From the NCBI GenBank assembly GCA_038961845.1, contig CP152408.1, positions 3,596,001 to 3,660,000 of the forward strand: a stretch of 64,000 bases of DNA. Direction: 5' to 3'. The notes beneath the pieces were generated by a model, which did not search any database, was not told the DNA's origin, and saw nothing but the letters and a program-made list of their open reading frames with translations. This stretch comes from Xylophilus sp. GW821-FHT01B05. GTDB taxonomy: Bacteria; Pseudomonadota; Gammaproteobacteria; Burkholderiales; Burkholderiaceae_C. How positions within the stretch are numbered: position 1 is the stretch's first letter; each line of letters begins with the position of its first letter. This document shows positions 1 to 9,645 of the stretch, one piece after another. The position numbers and the translations under genes are program-made.

Positions 1-1342
1 CGGCCGAGCCGCACAGCCGCGCGGCAAATTCGGGCAGCGCGCCGTCCTCGCCGCGCCAGAAGTCGCGCACCGCGTCGCGGTACTTGCCGTTCCACTCGGC
101 CCAGGGCGCGGGAAAACCGCCGACCTGGTAGCCGCCTGGGCCTAAGTCCCAGGGCTCGGCGATCAGCTTGACGCGGGCCAGCACCGGGTCTTGCTGGATG
201 GCGCACAGAAAGGCCGAGCGTTGGTCGAAATCATGGGCGGCACGCCCCAGCGTGGTGGCCAGGTCGAAGCGAAAGCCATCGACGTGCATCTCTTGCACCC
301 AGTAGCGCAGGCTGTCCAGCACCAGGCGCAGCACCAGCGGGCTGCTGCTGTCCAGCGTGTTGCCGGTGCCGGTGAAGTCCATGCAAAAGCGCCGGTCTTC
401 CGGCAGCAGGCGGTAGTAGCCCGCGTGGTCTATGCCCTTGAAGCTGAGCGTGGGGCCCAGGTGGTTGCCTTCGCCGGTGTGGTTGTAGACCACGTCCAGG
501 ATTACCTCGATGCCGGCCGCATGCAGCGCCCGCACCATGTGCTTGAACTCGGTCACCGGGTCGCCACTGCCATAGCGCGGCTCAGGTGCAAAGAAGCCCA
601 GGCTGTTGTAGCCCCAGTAGTTGACCAGCCCGGCCTGCACCAGGCGCTCGTCGTCGATAAAGGCATGCACCGGCAGCAGCTCGACCGCCGTCACGCCCAG
701 GCGCTGCAGGTGGGCAATGGCCGCTTCTGACCCCACGCCAGCGTAGCGGCCGCGGGCCGCCTCGGGCACATCCGGGTGCTGCTGCGTGAAGCCCTTGACG
801 TGGACTTCGTAGAACACGGTGTCGCCCCACGGCACGGCGGGCGGCGCGTCGCGGCCCCAGTCGAAGGCGGTGTCCACCACCACGGACTTGGCCGCGGCCG
901 CACCGTTGTCGGCCTCGTCGAAGGCGAAGTCTTCCTCCTCCGTGCCCGGGGTGTAGCCGCACTGATCGGGCGCGCCGCGCAGCGGCCGGTCGATGGCCAG
1001 CGCATACGGGTCGAGCAGCAGCTTGTTGGGGTTGAAGCGCATGCCCTCTTCGGGCTGGTAGGGCCCGTGCACGCGGTAGCCGTAGCGTGTGCCCGGCGGG
1101 CAATCGCGCAGGTAGACATGCCAGATGTCGCCGCTGCGCTCGGCCATGTCGATGCGCGCCAGCTCGGTGCTGCCGTCGTCCGCATAAAGGCACAACTGAA
1201 TGCGCTCGGCCGGCACGGAATGCAGCGCGAAATTGGTGCCCGTGCCATCCCAGCGCGCGCCCAGCCGCAGCGCCGAACCGCGCTCGACCCGCGTGTAGCC
1301 TGGCGTGGGCCGGTTCCCGGACTGGTCCAGCAGGGAACTCAT
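1..1342 (-). CDS. glgX: Glycogen debranching enzyme GlgX, N-terminal part (runs off the window)
   Basis: Cytoplasmic GH13 enzyme that hydrolyses alpha-1,6 branches of phosphorylase-trimmed glycogen. About 447 codons are present; the 3' end lies beyond base 1. A CBM48-like N-terminal segment ([17 protein letters not shown], residues 26-42) precedes a GH13 barrel with VVYNHTGEG near residue 285, the nucleophile loop DGFRFDLAT near 360 and the acid/base loop IAEPWDLG near 395; all catalytic motifs in the visible part are intact. The ATG (1342-1340) overlaps the glgC stop as ATGA, so translation is probably coupled. It is the third gene of a glgB-glgC-glgX operon. Family and role are secure; only the C-terminus is unseen. 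Confidence 0.93.
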   Translation of the reverse strand, partial: MSSLLDQSGNRPTPGYTRVERGSALRLGARWDGTGTNFALHSVPAERIQLCLYADDGSTELARIDMAERSGDIWHVYLRDCPPGTRYGYRVHGPYQPEEGMRFNPNKLLLDPYALAIDRPLRGAPDQCGYTPGTEEEDFAFDEADNGAAAAKSVVVDTAFDWGRDAPPAVPWGDTVFYEVHVKGFTQQHPDVPEAARGRYAGVGSEAAIAHLQRLGVTAVELLPVHAFIDDERLVQAGLVNYWGYNSLGFFAPEPRYGSGDPVTEFKHMVRALHAAGIEVILDVVYNHTGEGNHLGPTLSFKGIDHAGYYRLLPEDRRFCMDFTGTGNTLDSSSPLVLRLVLDSLRYWVQEMHVDGFRFDLATTLGRAAHDFDQRSAFLCAIQQDPVLARVKLIAEPWDLGPGGYQVGGFPAPWAEWNGKYRDAVRDFWRGEDGALPEFAARLCGSA

Positions 1343-2700
1343 GCGTGGATGCGCGCGGTCAACAGCGGGGCTGCAGGCCCAGGCGTCTTGCCGCCTGGCG
1401 CCCGCGCCAATGGCGGCGGCTCGACCGGCAGGCCCAGCACTTCGGCCGCCACCCTGCTGGCCCGCCCGGGCAAGGCCGGCTTCTTGGGCGAGAAATAGCC
1501 GCTGGGCACGACCACGATGCCGCTGGCCGTGACATGGAAGCGCAGCCGGTCGGCCACCAGGTCAAAGCCGATGCGCTCACCAGGAGGGATGTCGTTGTCG
1601 GTGTCGATGATGGCGCGGCGGATCAGCGCACCACGGCCGATCACCGAGCGCTCCATCACGATGCAGTGCTGCAGGTGCGCGTCGCGGTGCACGGTGACGG
1701 CGCGGCGCAGCATGGCGTGGTCGAGCTTGGCGCCATCGACGATGCAGCCCGAGCCAACGACAGAGCGGTGGATGATGCCGTTCTCGATCTGCGCCGACTC
1801 CGACGGATCGTGGCTGGCATAGATCGGCCACTGCCGGTTGGTCATGCGGAACTTGGGGCTAGCGCCCAGCGTGTCGAAGTGCGCATCGAAGTAGGCATCG
1901 ATGGTGCCCACGTCGCGCCAGTAGCCATTCTCTTCATAGGGCGCCGTGCCCGGGATCACGTTGGTGGCGAAGTCGTAGGCAAACAGCCGGTGGCTGTTCA
2001 CCATCTGCGGCAGGATGTGCTTGCCGAAGTCGCTCTCGCCGGTGGCATGGGAGCGCTCCAACGCCTCCAGCAGCACCTCGGCATTGAAGATGTAGTTGCC
2101 CATCGACGCCAGCGCAAAGCCTTCGCGCCCGGGCATGGCGGCGGTGCTGTGGGGCTTCTCCTTGAAGTCGGTGACGCGCAGGTCGGCATCGACCTCGACC
2201 ACGCCGAACTGGTCACAGTGCTCCAGCCGCACCGGCAGCGTGGCCACGCTCACGTCGGCACCCGACTGGCGGTGGAAGTCGATCATCTGGCGCACGTCCA
2301 TGCGGTAGATGTGGTCGGCGCCGAACACCGCCACGATGTCGGGCTGAAAGCTCTCGATCAGGTGGATGTTCTGGTAGACCGCGTCGGCCGTGCCCTGGAA
2401 CCACTCCGGGCCGTTGCGCATCTGCGGCGGCACCACGGTCACGAAATGGTCGGGACCAAAGCGCGGCATGGTCCAGGCGGTGCGCGCATGCTCGATCAAC
2501 GACTGCGACTTGTACTGCACCAGCAGGTAGATCGAGAAGATTTCGGAGTTGATCAGGCTCGACAGCACGAAGTCGACCACCCGGTGCTTGCCGTCGAAGG
2601 GCACGGCCGGCTTGCAGCGGTCGGCCGTGAGCGGGTGCAGGCGCGAGCCCTCGCCGCCGGCCATGACAAAGGCCAGAACTTTGCGGTTATTGCTGGGCAT
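1339..2700 (-). CDS. glgC: Glucose-1-phosphate adenylyltransferase (ADP-glucose pyrophosphorylase)
   Basis: Makes ADP-glucose from glucose-1-phosphate and ATP, the committed step of bacterial glycogen synthesis. The 453-aa protein begins [20 protein letters not shown], which carries the nucleotidyltransferase G-rich loop, followed by [28 protein letters not shown] and DHIYRMD. A hexapeptide-repeat (left-handed beta-helix) region fills roughly residues 300-430, typical of GlgC, whose activity is usually allosterically controlled there. The start at 2700 is chosen because it places the conserved N-terminus directly after Met; it overlaps the end of glgB by 14 nt. An in-frame ATG four codons upstream (2712) is also possible. 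The stop overlaps the glgX start. Confidence 0.95.
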   Translation of the reverse strand: MPSNNRKVLAFVMAGGEGSRLHPLTADRCKPAVPFDGKHRVVDFVLSSLINSEIFSIYLLVQYKSQSLIEHARTAWTMPRFGPDHFVTVVPPQMRNGPEWFQGTADAVYQNIHLIESFQPDIVAVFGADHIYRMDVRQMIDFHRQSGADVSVATLPVRLEHCDQFGVVEVDADLRVTDFKEKPHSTAAMPGREGFALASMGNYIFNAEVLLEALERSHATGESDFGKHILPQMVNSHRLFAYDFATNVIPGTAPYEENGYWRDVGTIDAYFDAHFDTLGASPKFRMTNRQWPIYASHDPSESAQIENGIIHRSVVGSGCIVDGAKLDHAMLRRAVTVHRDAHLQHCIVMERSVIGRGALIRRAIIDTDNDIPPGERIGFDLVADRLRFHVTASGIVVVPSGYFSPKKPALPGRASRVAAEVLGLPVEPPPLARAPGGKTPGPAAPLLTARIHA

Positions 2701-4630
2701 GGCCGACTCCATCAGACAGAAACACCACCGACAGCGGCGGCAACTCCAGCCGCAGGCTGTGCGCCTGAGCACCACAGGCCGTGGGCTCGGCCTGGCAGGC
2801 GCCGAGCTTGCCGCTGCCACTGCCGCCGTAGGCCTGGGCGTCGCTGTTGAGCAGCTCGCGCCAATGGCCGGCGCGCGGCACGCCCACGCGCAAGCCCTGC
2901 ACCGGCGCGGGCGTGAAGTTGCACAGCACCAGCACATCAGCGCCGGCACCCTGCCCCGCGTGGCGGAAGAAGGCCAGCACGGTGGCTGGCTCGGCCTCGG
3001 TCTGGGCCCAGGAGAAGCCTGCGGCATCGAAATCATGGCGGTACAGCGCGGGCTGGGCGCGGTACAGGCGGTTCAGGTCGGCCACCCAGCGCGCCACGCC
3101 GGCATGGCGCGGCAGCGCCCACTCATGCCAGTCCAGCGTGCGCTCGTGCTGCCACTCCCCGGTCTGGCCGAATTCGCCGCCCATGAACAGCAGCTTCTTG
3201 CCCGGATGCCCCCACATGAAGCCGTACAGCGCGCGCAGGCCGGCCGCGCGCTGCCAGTCGTCACCCGGCTGGCGGCCCCACAGGCTGCCCTTGCCGTAGA
3301 CCACCTCGTCATGCGAGAGCGGCAGCAGGAAGTTCTCGTTGAACATGTACATGAACGAGAAGCACAGCTCGTCGCGGTGGTGCTCGCGGTAGAAGTGCGG
3401 GCGCGCGGTGTAGCGCAGCATGTCGTTCATCCAGCCCATGTTCCACTTCATGCCAAAGCCCAGGCCGCCGTGGTGCACCGGCCGCGACACGCCGCCCCAG
3501 CTGGAGGATTCCTCGGCCACCACGTGCACATCGGGGAAGGCCGCATAGACCGCCGTGTTGAGCTGCCGCAAAAAATCCACCGCCTGCAGGTTCTCGTTGC
3601 CGCCGTGCTCGTTGCTGGCCGACTGGCCGGGCTCGCGCGCAAAGTCCAGGTACAGCAGCGAGGCCACCGCATCCACGCGCAGGCCGTCGAAGTGGTAGTG
3701 CTGCAGCCAGAACAGCGCATTGCCGATCAGGAAGTCGCGCACCTCGAAGCGGCCGTAATTGAAAATCAGGCTGTTCCACTGCGGGTGAAAGCCGCGGCGC
3801 GGGTCTGCGTGCTCGTACAGCGGCGTGCCGTCGAAGCAGCCCAGGCCGTGGGCATCGCTCGGGAAATGCGAGGGCACCCAGTCCAGCAGCACGCCAATGC
3901 CGTGCTGGTGCAGGGTATCGACCAGCGCCATCAACTCCTGCGGGCTGCCGTAGCGCGCGCTGGGCGCGTAGTAGCCAATGGCCTGGTAGCCCCACGAGCC
4001 ATAGAACGGGTGCTCGGCCACCGGCATCAGCTCGACATGGGTGAAGCCCATGGTCTCGCAGTGCGCGGCCAGGCGGCGGCCCAGCTCGGCGTAGTTCAGG
4101 TAGGCGCCGTCGTCGTCGCGCTGCCAGGAGCCCAGGTGCACCTCGTAGATGGACATGGGCGCGCCCAGCGCCTGGCGCGTCTTGCGCTGGGCCATCCATT
4201 CGGCGTCGCCCCAGTCGTAGTCCAGCGTGGCGATCTGCGAGGCGGTGCGCGGCGGGCATTCGGCGCGAAAGGCGTAGGGGTCGGCCTTGTCGAAGGCCGG
4301 GCCGTCGCGCGGCTGGATGCGGTACTTGTAGCACTGGCCCGGCGCGGCGCCTTCGACAAAACCCTGCCAGCGCCCGCTGCCGTCGGTGGCCTGCTCCAGC
4401 CCCTGCGGCTGCCAGCCATTGAAGTCACCGATCACCGCCACGCCGCGCGCATTCGGGGCCCAGACCGCAAAACGGGTGCCGCGCGCCTCCGCGTGGGCAC
4501 CGAGCGTGCGATACGGAAGATGCTGGGGCGCGGCATGGAGCAGCGCAGGCGGTGACGATTGCAGGGCGGGATTCGCACCGGCTGCGCGCTCGATATCGGG
4601 GCCCTTAGGCGCACTGGCGCGAGATGTCAT
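2687..4630 (-). CDS. glgB: 1,4-alpha-glucan branching enzyme
   Basis: Introduces alpha-1,6 branches into nascent glycogen. The protein of about 647 aa has an N-terminal CBM48 segment ([19 protein letters not shown]), the GH13 loop [15 protein letters not shown] with nucleophile Asp near residue 319, EESSSWGGV with the acid/base Glu near 372, [15 protein letters not shown], and a C-terminal all-beta domain. It is shorter than E. coli GlgB (728 aa) because the extra N1 domain is absent, as in many branching enzymes. The start at [10 protein letters not shown] (4630) is preferred over an ATG 38 codons upstream, where the encoded sequence looks non-coding; no strong Shine-Dalgarno decides it. First gene of the glgBCX operon. 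Confidence 0.94.
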   Translation of the reverse strand: MTSRASAPKGPDIERAAGANPALQSSPPALLHAAPQHLPYRTLGAHAEARGTRFAVWAPNARGVAVIGDFNGWQPQGLEQATDGSGRWQGFVEGAAPGQCYKYRIQPRDGPAFDKADPYAFRAECPPRTASQIATLDYDWGDAEWMAQRKTRQALGAPMSIYEVHLGSWQRDDDGAYLNYAELGRRLAAHCETMGFTHVELMPVAEHPFYGSWGYQAIGYYAPSARYGSPQELMALVDTLHQHGIGVLLDWVPSHFPSDAHGLGCFDGTPLYEHADPRRGFHPQWNSLIFNYGRFEVRDFLIGNALFWLQHYHFDGLRVDAVASLLYLDFAREPGQSASNEHGGNENLQAVDFLRQLNTAVYAAFPDVHVVAEESSSWGGVSRPVHHGGLGFGMKWNMGWMNDMLRYTARPHFYREHHRDELCFSFMYMFNENFLLPLSHDEVVYGKGSLWGRQPGDDWQRAAGLRALYGFMWGHPGKKLLFMGGEFGQTGEWQHERTLDWHEWALPRHAGVARWVADLNRLYRAQPALYRHDFDAAGFSWAQTEAEPATVLAFFRHAGQGAGADVLVLCNFTPAPVQGLRVGVPRAGHWRELLNSDAQAYGGSGSGKLGACQAEPTACGAQAHSLRLELPPLSVVFLSDGVGHAQQ

Positions 4631-4796
4631 GGAAATCCAAGCCTTCAAAAAAGAAGGCGGCCGGGAAGTCGGCCGCAGGCCAGTGTCTGGGGCGCAATGA
4701 CGGCAAGGCGACGGACGGCATATCCAGCAGGTGTAGGTGGGCACCGACAGTCGTGCAACTAGTGTGCCATCCGGCGACTACCGACCCTTGGCAAAA

Positions 4797-4856
4797 CTAC
4801 CAAATAGATAGCAAAAAGCCCAGGCAGGACCTGGGCTAGCGGCACTTTTTATACAG
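4797..4856 (-). repeat. Family B gene-end repeat downstream of folK
   Basis: Copy of a dispersed element seen five times in the window. In the sense of folK it reads TAAAAAGTGCC, then the stem AGCCCAGG, a 5-nt loop, CCTGGGCT and TTTTTGCTATCTATTTGG. It lies about 14 nt beyond the folK stop and also separates folK from glgB, whose start is 165 bp further on. The U-run directly after the 8-bp stem makes this copy a good intrinsic terminator. Apart from this element, 4631-4869 shows nothing recognisable. Confidence 0.75.
4812..4837 (-). terminator. Intrinsic terminator of folK (inside the family B repeat)
   Basis: An 8-bp perfect stem AGCCCAGG/CCTGGGCT with a 5-nt loop is followed on the minus strand by TTTTTGC. 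It sits 33 nt past the folK stop codon. This is the clearest terminator-like member of the family B repeats. Confidence 0.65.
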
Positions 4857-4869
4857 AACTTCTGCGCAT

Positions 4870-5343
4870 TCAGTCAGGCGCAAGACGCGCAATCCCCTGC
4901 CCCGCCACTGCCGCCAGCGCAGCCGGTGGCACGCGTTGGGGCGCGATCTCGGCCAAGGGCACCAGCACGAAGGCACGTTCGTGCATGCGCGGGTGCGGCA
5001 CGCTGAGTTCGGGCAGGTCGATGCTGCGGTCGCCGTACAGCAGCAGGTCCAGGTCCAGCGTGCGCGGCGCGTTGCGGTAAGGGCGCTCGCGGCCGGCGGC
5101 CTGCTCTATGGCCTGCAGGGCCTGCAGCAGTGCCAGCGGCGCCAAGGTGGTGGCGATCTCGGCCACGGCGTTGATGTAGTCGGGCCCGCTGGAATCGACC
5201 GGCGCGCTGCGGTAGAGCGAGGACTGCCGCAGCAGCGTGGTCTGCGGCAGCGCGGCCAGCGCGGCGAAGGCGCCGCGCACGGTGGCGGCGGCGTCGCCCA
5301 GGTTGGCGCCCAGGGCGATGAAGGCCGTGGTGGGCGCGGACAC
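4870..5343 (-). CDS. folK: 2-amino-4-hydroxy-6-hydroxymethyldihydropteridine pyrophosphokinase
   Basis: HPPK transfers pyrophosphate from ATP to 6-hydroxymethyl-dihydropterin in folate synthesis. The 157-aa protein matches the usual family size. Visible signatures are FIALGANLGD at the N-terminus, the substrate-binding stretch YRSAPVDSSGPDYINAVAEI, and the catalytic loop RTLDLDLLLYGD followed by HPRMHERAFVLVPLAEIAP. The start is taken as GTG (5343), four nt after the pcnB stop; the open frame continues upstream into pcnB but that stretch is low-complexity shadow sequence. Last gene of the hda-HAD-pcnB-folK run, ended by a family B terminator. Confidence 0.92.
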   Translation of the reverse strand: MSAPTTAFIALGANLGDAAATVRGAFAALAALPQTTLLRQSSLYRSAPVDSSGPDYINAVAEIATTLAPLALLQALQAIEQAAGRERPYRNAPRTLDLDLLLYGDRSIDLPELSVPHPRMHERAFVLVPLAEIAPQRVPPAALAAVAGQGIARLAPD

Positions 5344-5347
5344 GTTC

Positions 5348-6970
5348 TTAGTCTTGCGAATCAGCCTGCGGCGGTGTGCCGCCATCAGCGCCACCGGTTG
5401 GCTTGCGGCGGCGGCGGCGCTTGCGCGGGGCGGCCGCGCCATCTTCGGCTGCGGGTGCATCGCTGGCGGCCACGGCTGCCTCGGCGGCAGGCGCCGCGTC
5501 GCGCTCGGCCGGGGCCGGCGCACGGGTGCGCACGCGTGCCGGACGCGGCGCGGCTTCGGTGCCGGGCGTGGCCTTGCGGCTGCGGGTTTTTTGCTCGTCG
5601 CGCACCTGGTCGATCAGGTCCTGGCGGCGCAGGTCGTCGGTGGTGCTGAACTCTTGCCACCAGTCGGCCAGGGCCTCGTCGATCTCGCCGATATCAGAGC
5701 GCAGGCGCATGAAGTCAAAGCCGGCGCGAAAGCGCGGCTGGTCCACCAGGCCATAAGGCGCGCTGCCAGTGCGCTTCTCGAAGCGCGGCTGCATGACCCA
5801 GATCTCGCGCATGTCGGCGGCCAGCTTGCCACGGCCGGAGACGTCGCCAATGCGCTTGTCGAAGACTTCGTCGATCGCGTCTTGCAGCGCCGGGAACACA
5901 TGGTGGCGTTGCTCGATGCGGCGGTTCCAGCCGGTGCGCACGTCATCCCACAGCACGGTCGCCAGCAGGAAGCTGGGCGCCACCGGCTTGCCCTCGCCCA
6001 CGCGGCGGTCGGTATCCATCAATGCGGCCTTGACGAAGGGCTCGTCGGCGCGCTGCACCACCACGTCCAGCAGCGGGTAGATGCCCTTGGCCAGGCCAAG
6101 CTTGCGCAGTTGCTCGATGGTGGCAATGGCGTGGCCGGTCTGCAGCAGCTTGAGCATTTCGTCGAACAGGCGGCTTTGCGGCACGTCGGCCAGCAGGGCC
6201 TGCGAGGCGATCAGCGGGCCGGACGTTTTGGCATCCATCTTGAAGCCCAGCGCCGCCAGCTTGGCCGAGAAGCGCACGGCGCGAATGATGCGCACCGGGT
6301 CTTCGCGGTAGCGCGTGGCGGCGTCGCCGATCATGCGCAGGGTGAGCTTCTTGGCGTCCTTGATGCCGCCGTGGTAGTCGACCACGATCTGCGTCTGCGG
6401 GTCGTAGTACATGGCGTTGACGGTGAAGTCGCGGCGCGTGGCGTCTTCGTTCTGCGGGCCCCAGACGTTGTCGCGCAGCACGCGGCCGCTGGAATCAACC
6501 GCGTGGGTCATGCCGGCGAGTTCGCTCTTGCTGGTTTTTTCGTTGCCGGCGACCTGCTCGGCGGCGGCGTTGTCCATGTAGGCGCGGAAGGTAGAGACCT
6601 CGATCACCTCATGCTCGCGCCCACGGCCGTAGACCACGTGCACGATGCGAAAGCGCCGGCCGATGATGAAGGCGCGGCGAAACAGCGCCTTGACCTGCTC
6701 GGGCGTGGCGCTGGTGGCCACGTCGAAGTCCTTGGGGCGCAGGCCCAGCAGCAGGTCGCGCACCGCACCGCCCACCACGTAGGCCTCAAAGCCCGCCTCT
6801 TGCAGGGTGCGCACCACATCGACGGCCCGCTTGTCGACCAGCGCCGGGTCTATGCCGTGCACGCTCTGCGGCACGTCCTCGCGCTTGCCGAAGCTGGGCT
6901 TTTTCGGCCGGGCCGCACCGCCGGTAGGGGCTTTTTTGCCCAGCAGCTTGTCGATGAACTGTTTGATCAT
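5348..6970 (-). CDS. pcnB: Poly(A) polymerase I
   Basis: Adds poly(A) tails to RNA 3' ends, promoting decay by 3' exonucleases. The 540-aa protein has the class II nucleotidyltransferase head AYVVGGAVRDLLLGLRPKDF followed by the metal-binding DFDVATSATPEQVK (about residues 63-97). RRDFTVNAMYYDP and REDPVRIIRAVRFSAKL are typical of PcnB rather than a CCA-adding enzyme. A long basic C-terminal tail (RKRRRRRKP) follows a low-complexity Ala/Arg region, again like PcnB. The start overlaps the stop of the upstream HAD gene (ATGA), and folK follows after 4 nt. Assignment as PcnB over CCA transferase rests on the tail and the pcnB-folK order. Confidence 0.92.
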   Translation of the reverse strand: MIKQFIDKLLGKKAPTGGAARPKKPSFGKREDVPQSVHGIDPALVDKRAVDVVRTLQEAGFEAYVVGGAVRDLLLGLRPKDFDVATSATPEQVKALFRRAFIIGRRFRIVHVVYGRGREHEVIEVSTFRAYMDNAAAEQVAGNEKTSKSELAGMTHAVDSSGRVLRDNVWGPQNEDATRRDFTVNAMYYDPQTQIVVDYHGGIKDAKKLTLRMIGDAATRYREDPVRIIRAVRFSAKLAALGFKMDAKTSGPLIASQALLADVPQSRLFDEMLKLLQTGHAIATIEQLRKLGLAKGIYPLLDVVVQRADEPFVKAALMDTDRRVGEGKPVAPSFLLATVLWDDVRTGWNRRIEQRHHVFPALQDAIDEVFDKRIGDVSGRGKLAADMREIWVMQPRFEKRTGSAPYGLVDQPRFRAGFDFMRLRSDIGEIDEALADWWQEFSTTDDLRRQDLIDQVRDEQKTRSRKATPGTEAAPRPARVRTRAPAPAERDAAPAAEAAVAASDAPAAEDGAAAPRKRRRRRKPTGGADGGTPPQADSQD

Positions 6971-7680
6971 TTTTCTTCTTTGGTACCGGAGGCTTCCGGA
7001 AAGAGGTCCAGGATGCGCCAGCCGCGCTCGGCGGCCAGTGCGCGCAGGCGCGGGTCGGGGTTGGTGGCGACCGGGTGGTTAACCTGCTCCAGCAGGGCTA
7101 GGTCGTTGAGCGAATCGCTGTAGAAGGTGGTTTCGACATCACCCCAGTGCCAGCCGCGCGCGGCCAGCCACTGCTCCATGCGCAGCACCTTGCCTTCGCG
7201 CGCCGAGGGCGTGCCCTGGATGGCGCCGGTGATCCAGCCGTCGGCGCCGCGCGCCAGGTCGACCGCGATCAGCTCGGCCACGCCCAGCGCGTCGGCGATC
7301 GGGCGGGTGACGAAGGCGTTGGTGGCGGTGACGATCAAAATTTCGTCGCCCGCGTCGCGGTGCTGCTGCACCAGGGCGCGCGCGGCGGGCAGGATGACCG
7401 GCACGATCACCTCGGCCATGAAGCGGCGGTGGGCGGCCTCTGCGGCTTCAGCGCCCTGCAGGCGCACGGCCTCGGTGGCAAAGCGCACGTAGTCGTGGAT
7501 GTCCAGCGTGCCGGCGCGGTACTGGGCAAAGAATTCGTCGTTGCGGCGGGCAAAGGCGACCGGGTCGGTCCAGCCGAGCGTGGTGGTGAAGACACCCCAG
7601 GCGTGGTCGGAATCCAGTGGCAGCAGGGTGTGGTCGAGGTCGAACAGGGCCAGGCGGGGGCGGGAACCGTGGGTCGTCAT
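6967..7680 (-). CDS. HAD-IB family phosphatase
   Basis: Haloacid-dehalogenase-type phosphatase of the phosphoserine-phosphatase-like IB subgroup. The 237-aa protein starts MTTHGSRPRLALFDLDHTLL, giving the DxDxT nucleophile motif at residues 13-17; a Thr motif (LIVTATN) and the metal motif YSDSLNDLALLEQ follow in the right order. Its substrate cannot be read from sequence. Comparable genes beside hda and pcnB in other betaproteobacteria carry the same generic annotation. Start 7680 is the first ATG before the motif and lies 20 nt after the hda stop; the stop overlaps pcnB. It is probably cotranscribed with hda, pcnB and folK. Confidence 0.85.
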   Translation of the reverse strand: MTTHGSRPRLALFDLDHTLLPLDSDHAWGVFTTTLGWTDPVAFARRNDEFFAQYRAGTLDIHDYVRFATEAVRLQGAEAAEAAHRRFMAEVIVPVILPAARALVQQHRDAGDEILIVTATNAFVTRPIADALGVAELIAVDLARGADGWITGAIQGTPSAREGKVLRMEQWLAARGWHWGDVETTFYSDSLNDLALLEQVNHPVATNPDPRLRALAAERGWRILDLFPEASGTKEEK

Positions 7681-7700
7681 GGAGGGGGGATGGGCGCGCG

Positions 7701-8393
7701 TCACTCGGACGCGAGCATGGCCTTGAGCAAGGGAATGGTGACGGCACGCTGGGTGCGCAGGGCGTAGCCGTCGAGGTGGTCGAGCAGTTGCATCAGGCTG
7801 CCCAGGTCGCGGCTGAAGCGCTTGAGCATGAAATCCATCACGTCGTCGCCCAGGAAGATGCCGCGCGTGTCGGCCTCTTTGCGCAGCACGGCGCGGCGCT
7901 CGGGTTCGTCCAGCAGTTCTATATGGAACACATGGCCCCAGCCCAGGCGGGTGCGCAGGTCTTCGCGCAGCTTCAGGTCGGCCGGCGGCAGGGTGCCGGC
8001 GGCCAGCACCCAGCGCGCATGGCCGTCGCGCGGCGACAGCGCGTTGACGAACCAGTTGAAGGCCGCATGCTGCTGCACCGCGTCGTACAGGTGCACGTCG
8101 TCCAGGATCACGGCGGCCCAGCGGTCGTCGTAGCTGGCGGGGATCGCCGTGCCGGCGTCGAGCCAACCCACGCTTGCCCCTTGGGACAGCAGGGCTTCGC
8201 ACACGCCGCGCAGCAAGTGGGTCTTGCCGCAGGCGGATTCGCCCCACAGGTAGGTCGGCACCGGCGAGCGGGAATCGGTGTGGGCATCGGTCCAGAGCCG
8301 CAGGTGCTCAAGGGCAGCCGCGTTCGAGCCCGTCCAGAAGCTGGCGAGCGTGGGGCCGGTGGAAAAACCGATATCGAGCGCAATCTGCTGCAT
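7701..8393 (-). CDS. hda: DnaA regulatory inactivator Hda
   Basis: AAA+ DnaA paralogue that, with the loaded sliding clamp, stimulates ATP hydrolysis by DnaA and prevents over-initiation. The 230-aa protein opens MQQIALDIGFSTGPTL, where QIALD resembles the short clamp-binding motif found at Hda N-termini. Walker A is WGESACGKTHLLRG (about residues 50-63), Walker B is VILDDVHLY, and RDGHARWVLAAGTLPP and LRTRLGWGHVF follow as in DnaA/Hda. The protein lacks the DNA-binding domain IV of DnaA, as expected. It is divergent from purM across a 197-bp region and heads the hda-HAD-pcnB-folK run. Confidence 0.9.
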   Translation of the reverse strand: MQQIALDIGFSTGPTLASFWTGSNAAALEHLRLWTDAHTDSRSPVPTYLWGESACGKTHLLRGVCEALLSQGASVGWLDAGTAIPASYDDRWAAVILDDVHLYDAVQQHAAFNWFVNALSPRDGHARWVLAAGTLPPADLKLREDLRTRLGWGHVFHIELLDEPERRAVLRKEADTRGIFLGDDVMDFMLKRFSRDLGSLMQLLDHLDGYALRTQRAVTIPLLKAMLASE

Positions 8394-8590
8394 GCGAATG
8401 GCGGGTCAGCGGAGCGCGCCTGGGCGCGGGTAAAGATGCAAAGGATGGCGAGGCGGCAAGGTCCGGGACGGGTGCCCCGGGGCAAGCCCTTAAAATCAGC
8501 CCTAAATTCTAGTCGCCCGGCGCATTTGCACCCGGCACGCCCGCCCTGCCCTCACCGGCGGCCTCCACTCCAGCGATTTTCGACGACTCC

Positions 8591-9637
8591 ATGAGCTCTT
8601 CCGCGACCTCCCCCACCCCGCTGTCCTACAAAGATGCAGGGGTCGACATCGACGCCGGCGACGCCCTGGTCGAGCGCATCAAGCCCCTTGCCAAGAAAAC
8701 CATGCGCGAAGGCGTGCTGGCCGGCATTGGCGGCTTTGGCGCCCTGTTCGAGGTGCCCAAGCGCTACAAGGAGCCGGTGCTGGTCAGCGGCACCGACGGC
8801 GTGGGTACCAAGCTCAAGCTGGCTTTTGAATGGAACATGCACGACACGGTCGGCATCGACCTGGTGGCCATGAGCGTCAACGACGTGCTGGTGCAGGGCG
8901 CCGAGCCGCTGTTCTTCCTTGACTACTTCGCCTGCGGCAAGCTGCACGTGGACACGGCTGCGGCCGTGGTCGGCGGCATTGCCAAGGGCTGCGAGCTGTC
9001 GGGCTGCGCCCTGATCGGCGGCGAAACGGCTGAAATGCCCGGCATGTACCCGGACGGCGAATACGACCTGGCCGGCTTTGCGGTTGGCGCGGTCGAAAAG
9101 TCCAAGATCCTGACCGGCCAGGATGTGAAGCCTGGCGACGTGGTGCTGGGCCTGGCCTCGGCCGGCGTGCATTCCAACGGCTTCAGCCTGGTGCGCAAGG
9201 TGATCGAGCGCGCCGGCGCCGACCTGCCCGCCACGCTGGACGGCAAGCCCTTCCGCGAAGCCGTGATGGAGCCGACCCACCTGTATGTGAAGCCGGTGCT
9301 CGAAGCCCTGGCCAAGCACCCGATCAAGGCGCTGGCCCACATCACCGGCGGCGGCCTGCTGGAAAACATCCCGCGCGTGCTGCCCGAAGGCACGGCCGCC
9401 CACCTGCAAAAGGGCAGCTGGCCGCAGACCGAGCTGTTTGCCTGGCTGCAGAAGGTGGCCGGCATCGACGACATCGAGATGAACCGCACCTTCAACAACG
9501 GCATTGGCATGGTGGTGGTGGTGGACGCAGAACACGCAGAAGCCACGGCCGCCACGCTGCGCGCCGCGGGCGAGCAGGTCTACCGCATTGGCGCCATCGC
9601 GCCGCGCGGCGACGGTGCCGCCGTGGTCGTGAACTGA
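8591..9637 (+). CDS. purM: Phosphoribosylformylglycinamidine cyclo-ligase (AIR synthetase)
   Basis: Closes the imidazole ring to form aminoimidazole ribotide in purine synthesis. The 348-aa protein has the full family length, with [20 protein letters not shown] at the N-terminus, the ATP-grasp-like signature [18 protein letters not shown], the metal/substrate loops [17 protein letters not shown] and [11 protein letters not shown], and SGGG-like [16 protein letters not shown]. It is divergent from hda and followed after 8 nt by a membrane transporter gene, the two probably sharing a transcript. The upstream region contains AT-rich TTAAAAT and TAAATTCTAG stretches (8489-8511) that could hold the promoter, but no clean -35/-10 pair is evident. 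Confidence 0.96.
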   Translation: MSSSATSPTPLSYKDAGVDIDAGDALVERIKPLAKKTMREGVLAGIGGFGALFEVPKRYKEPVLVSGTDGVGTKLKLAFEWNMHDTVGIDLVAMSVNDVLVQGAEPLFFLDYFACGKLHVDTAAAVVGGIAKGCELSGCALIGGETAEMPGMYPDGEYDLAGFAVGAVEKSKILTGQDVKPGDVVLGLASAGVHSNGFSLVRKVIERAGADLPATLDGKPFREAVMEPTHLYVKPVLEALAKHPIKALAHITGGGLLENIPRVLPEGTAAHLQKGSWPQTELFAWLQKVAGIDDIEMNRTFNNGIGMVVVVDAEHAEATAATLRAAGEQVYRIGAIAPRGDGAAVVVN

Positions 9638-9645
9638 CGCCGGCC

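Noticed and set aside
5237..7123. 628-codon plus-strand frame opposite folK, pcnB and the HAD gene
   Set aside because: Spans three real genes on the other strand; no domain recognised.
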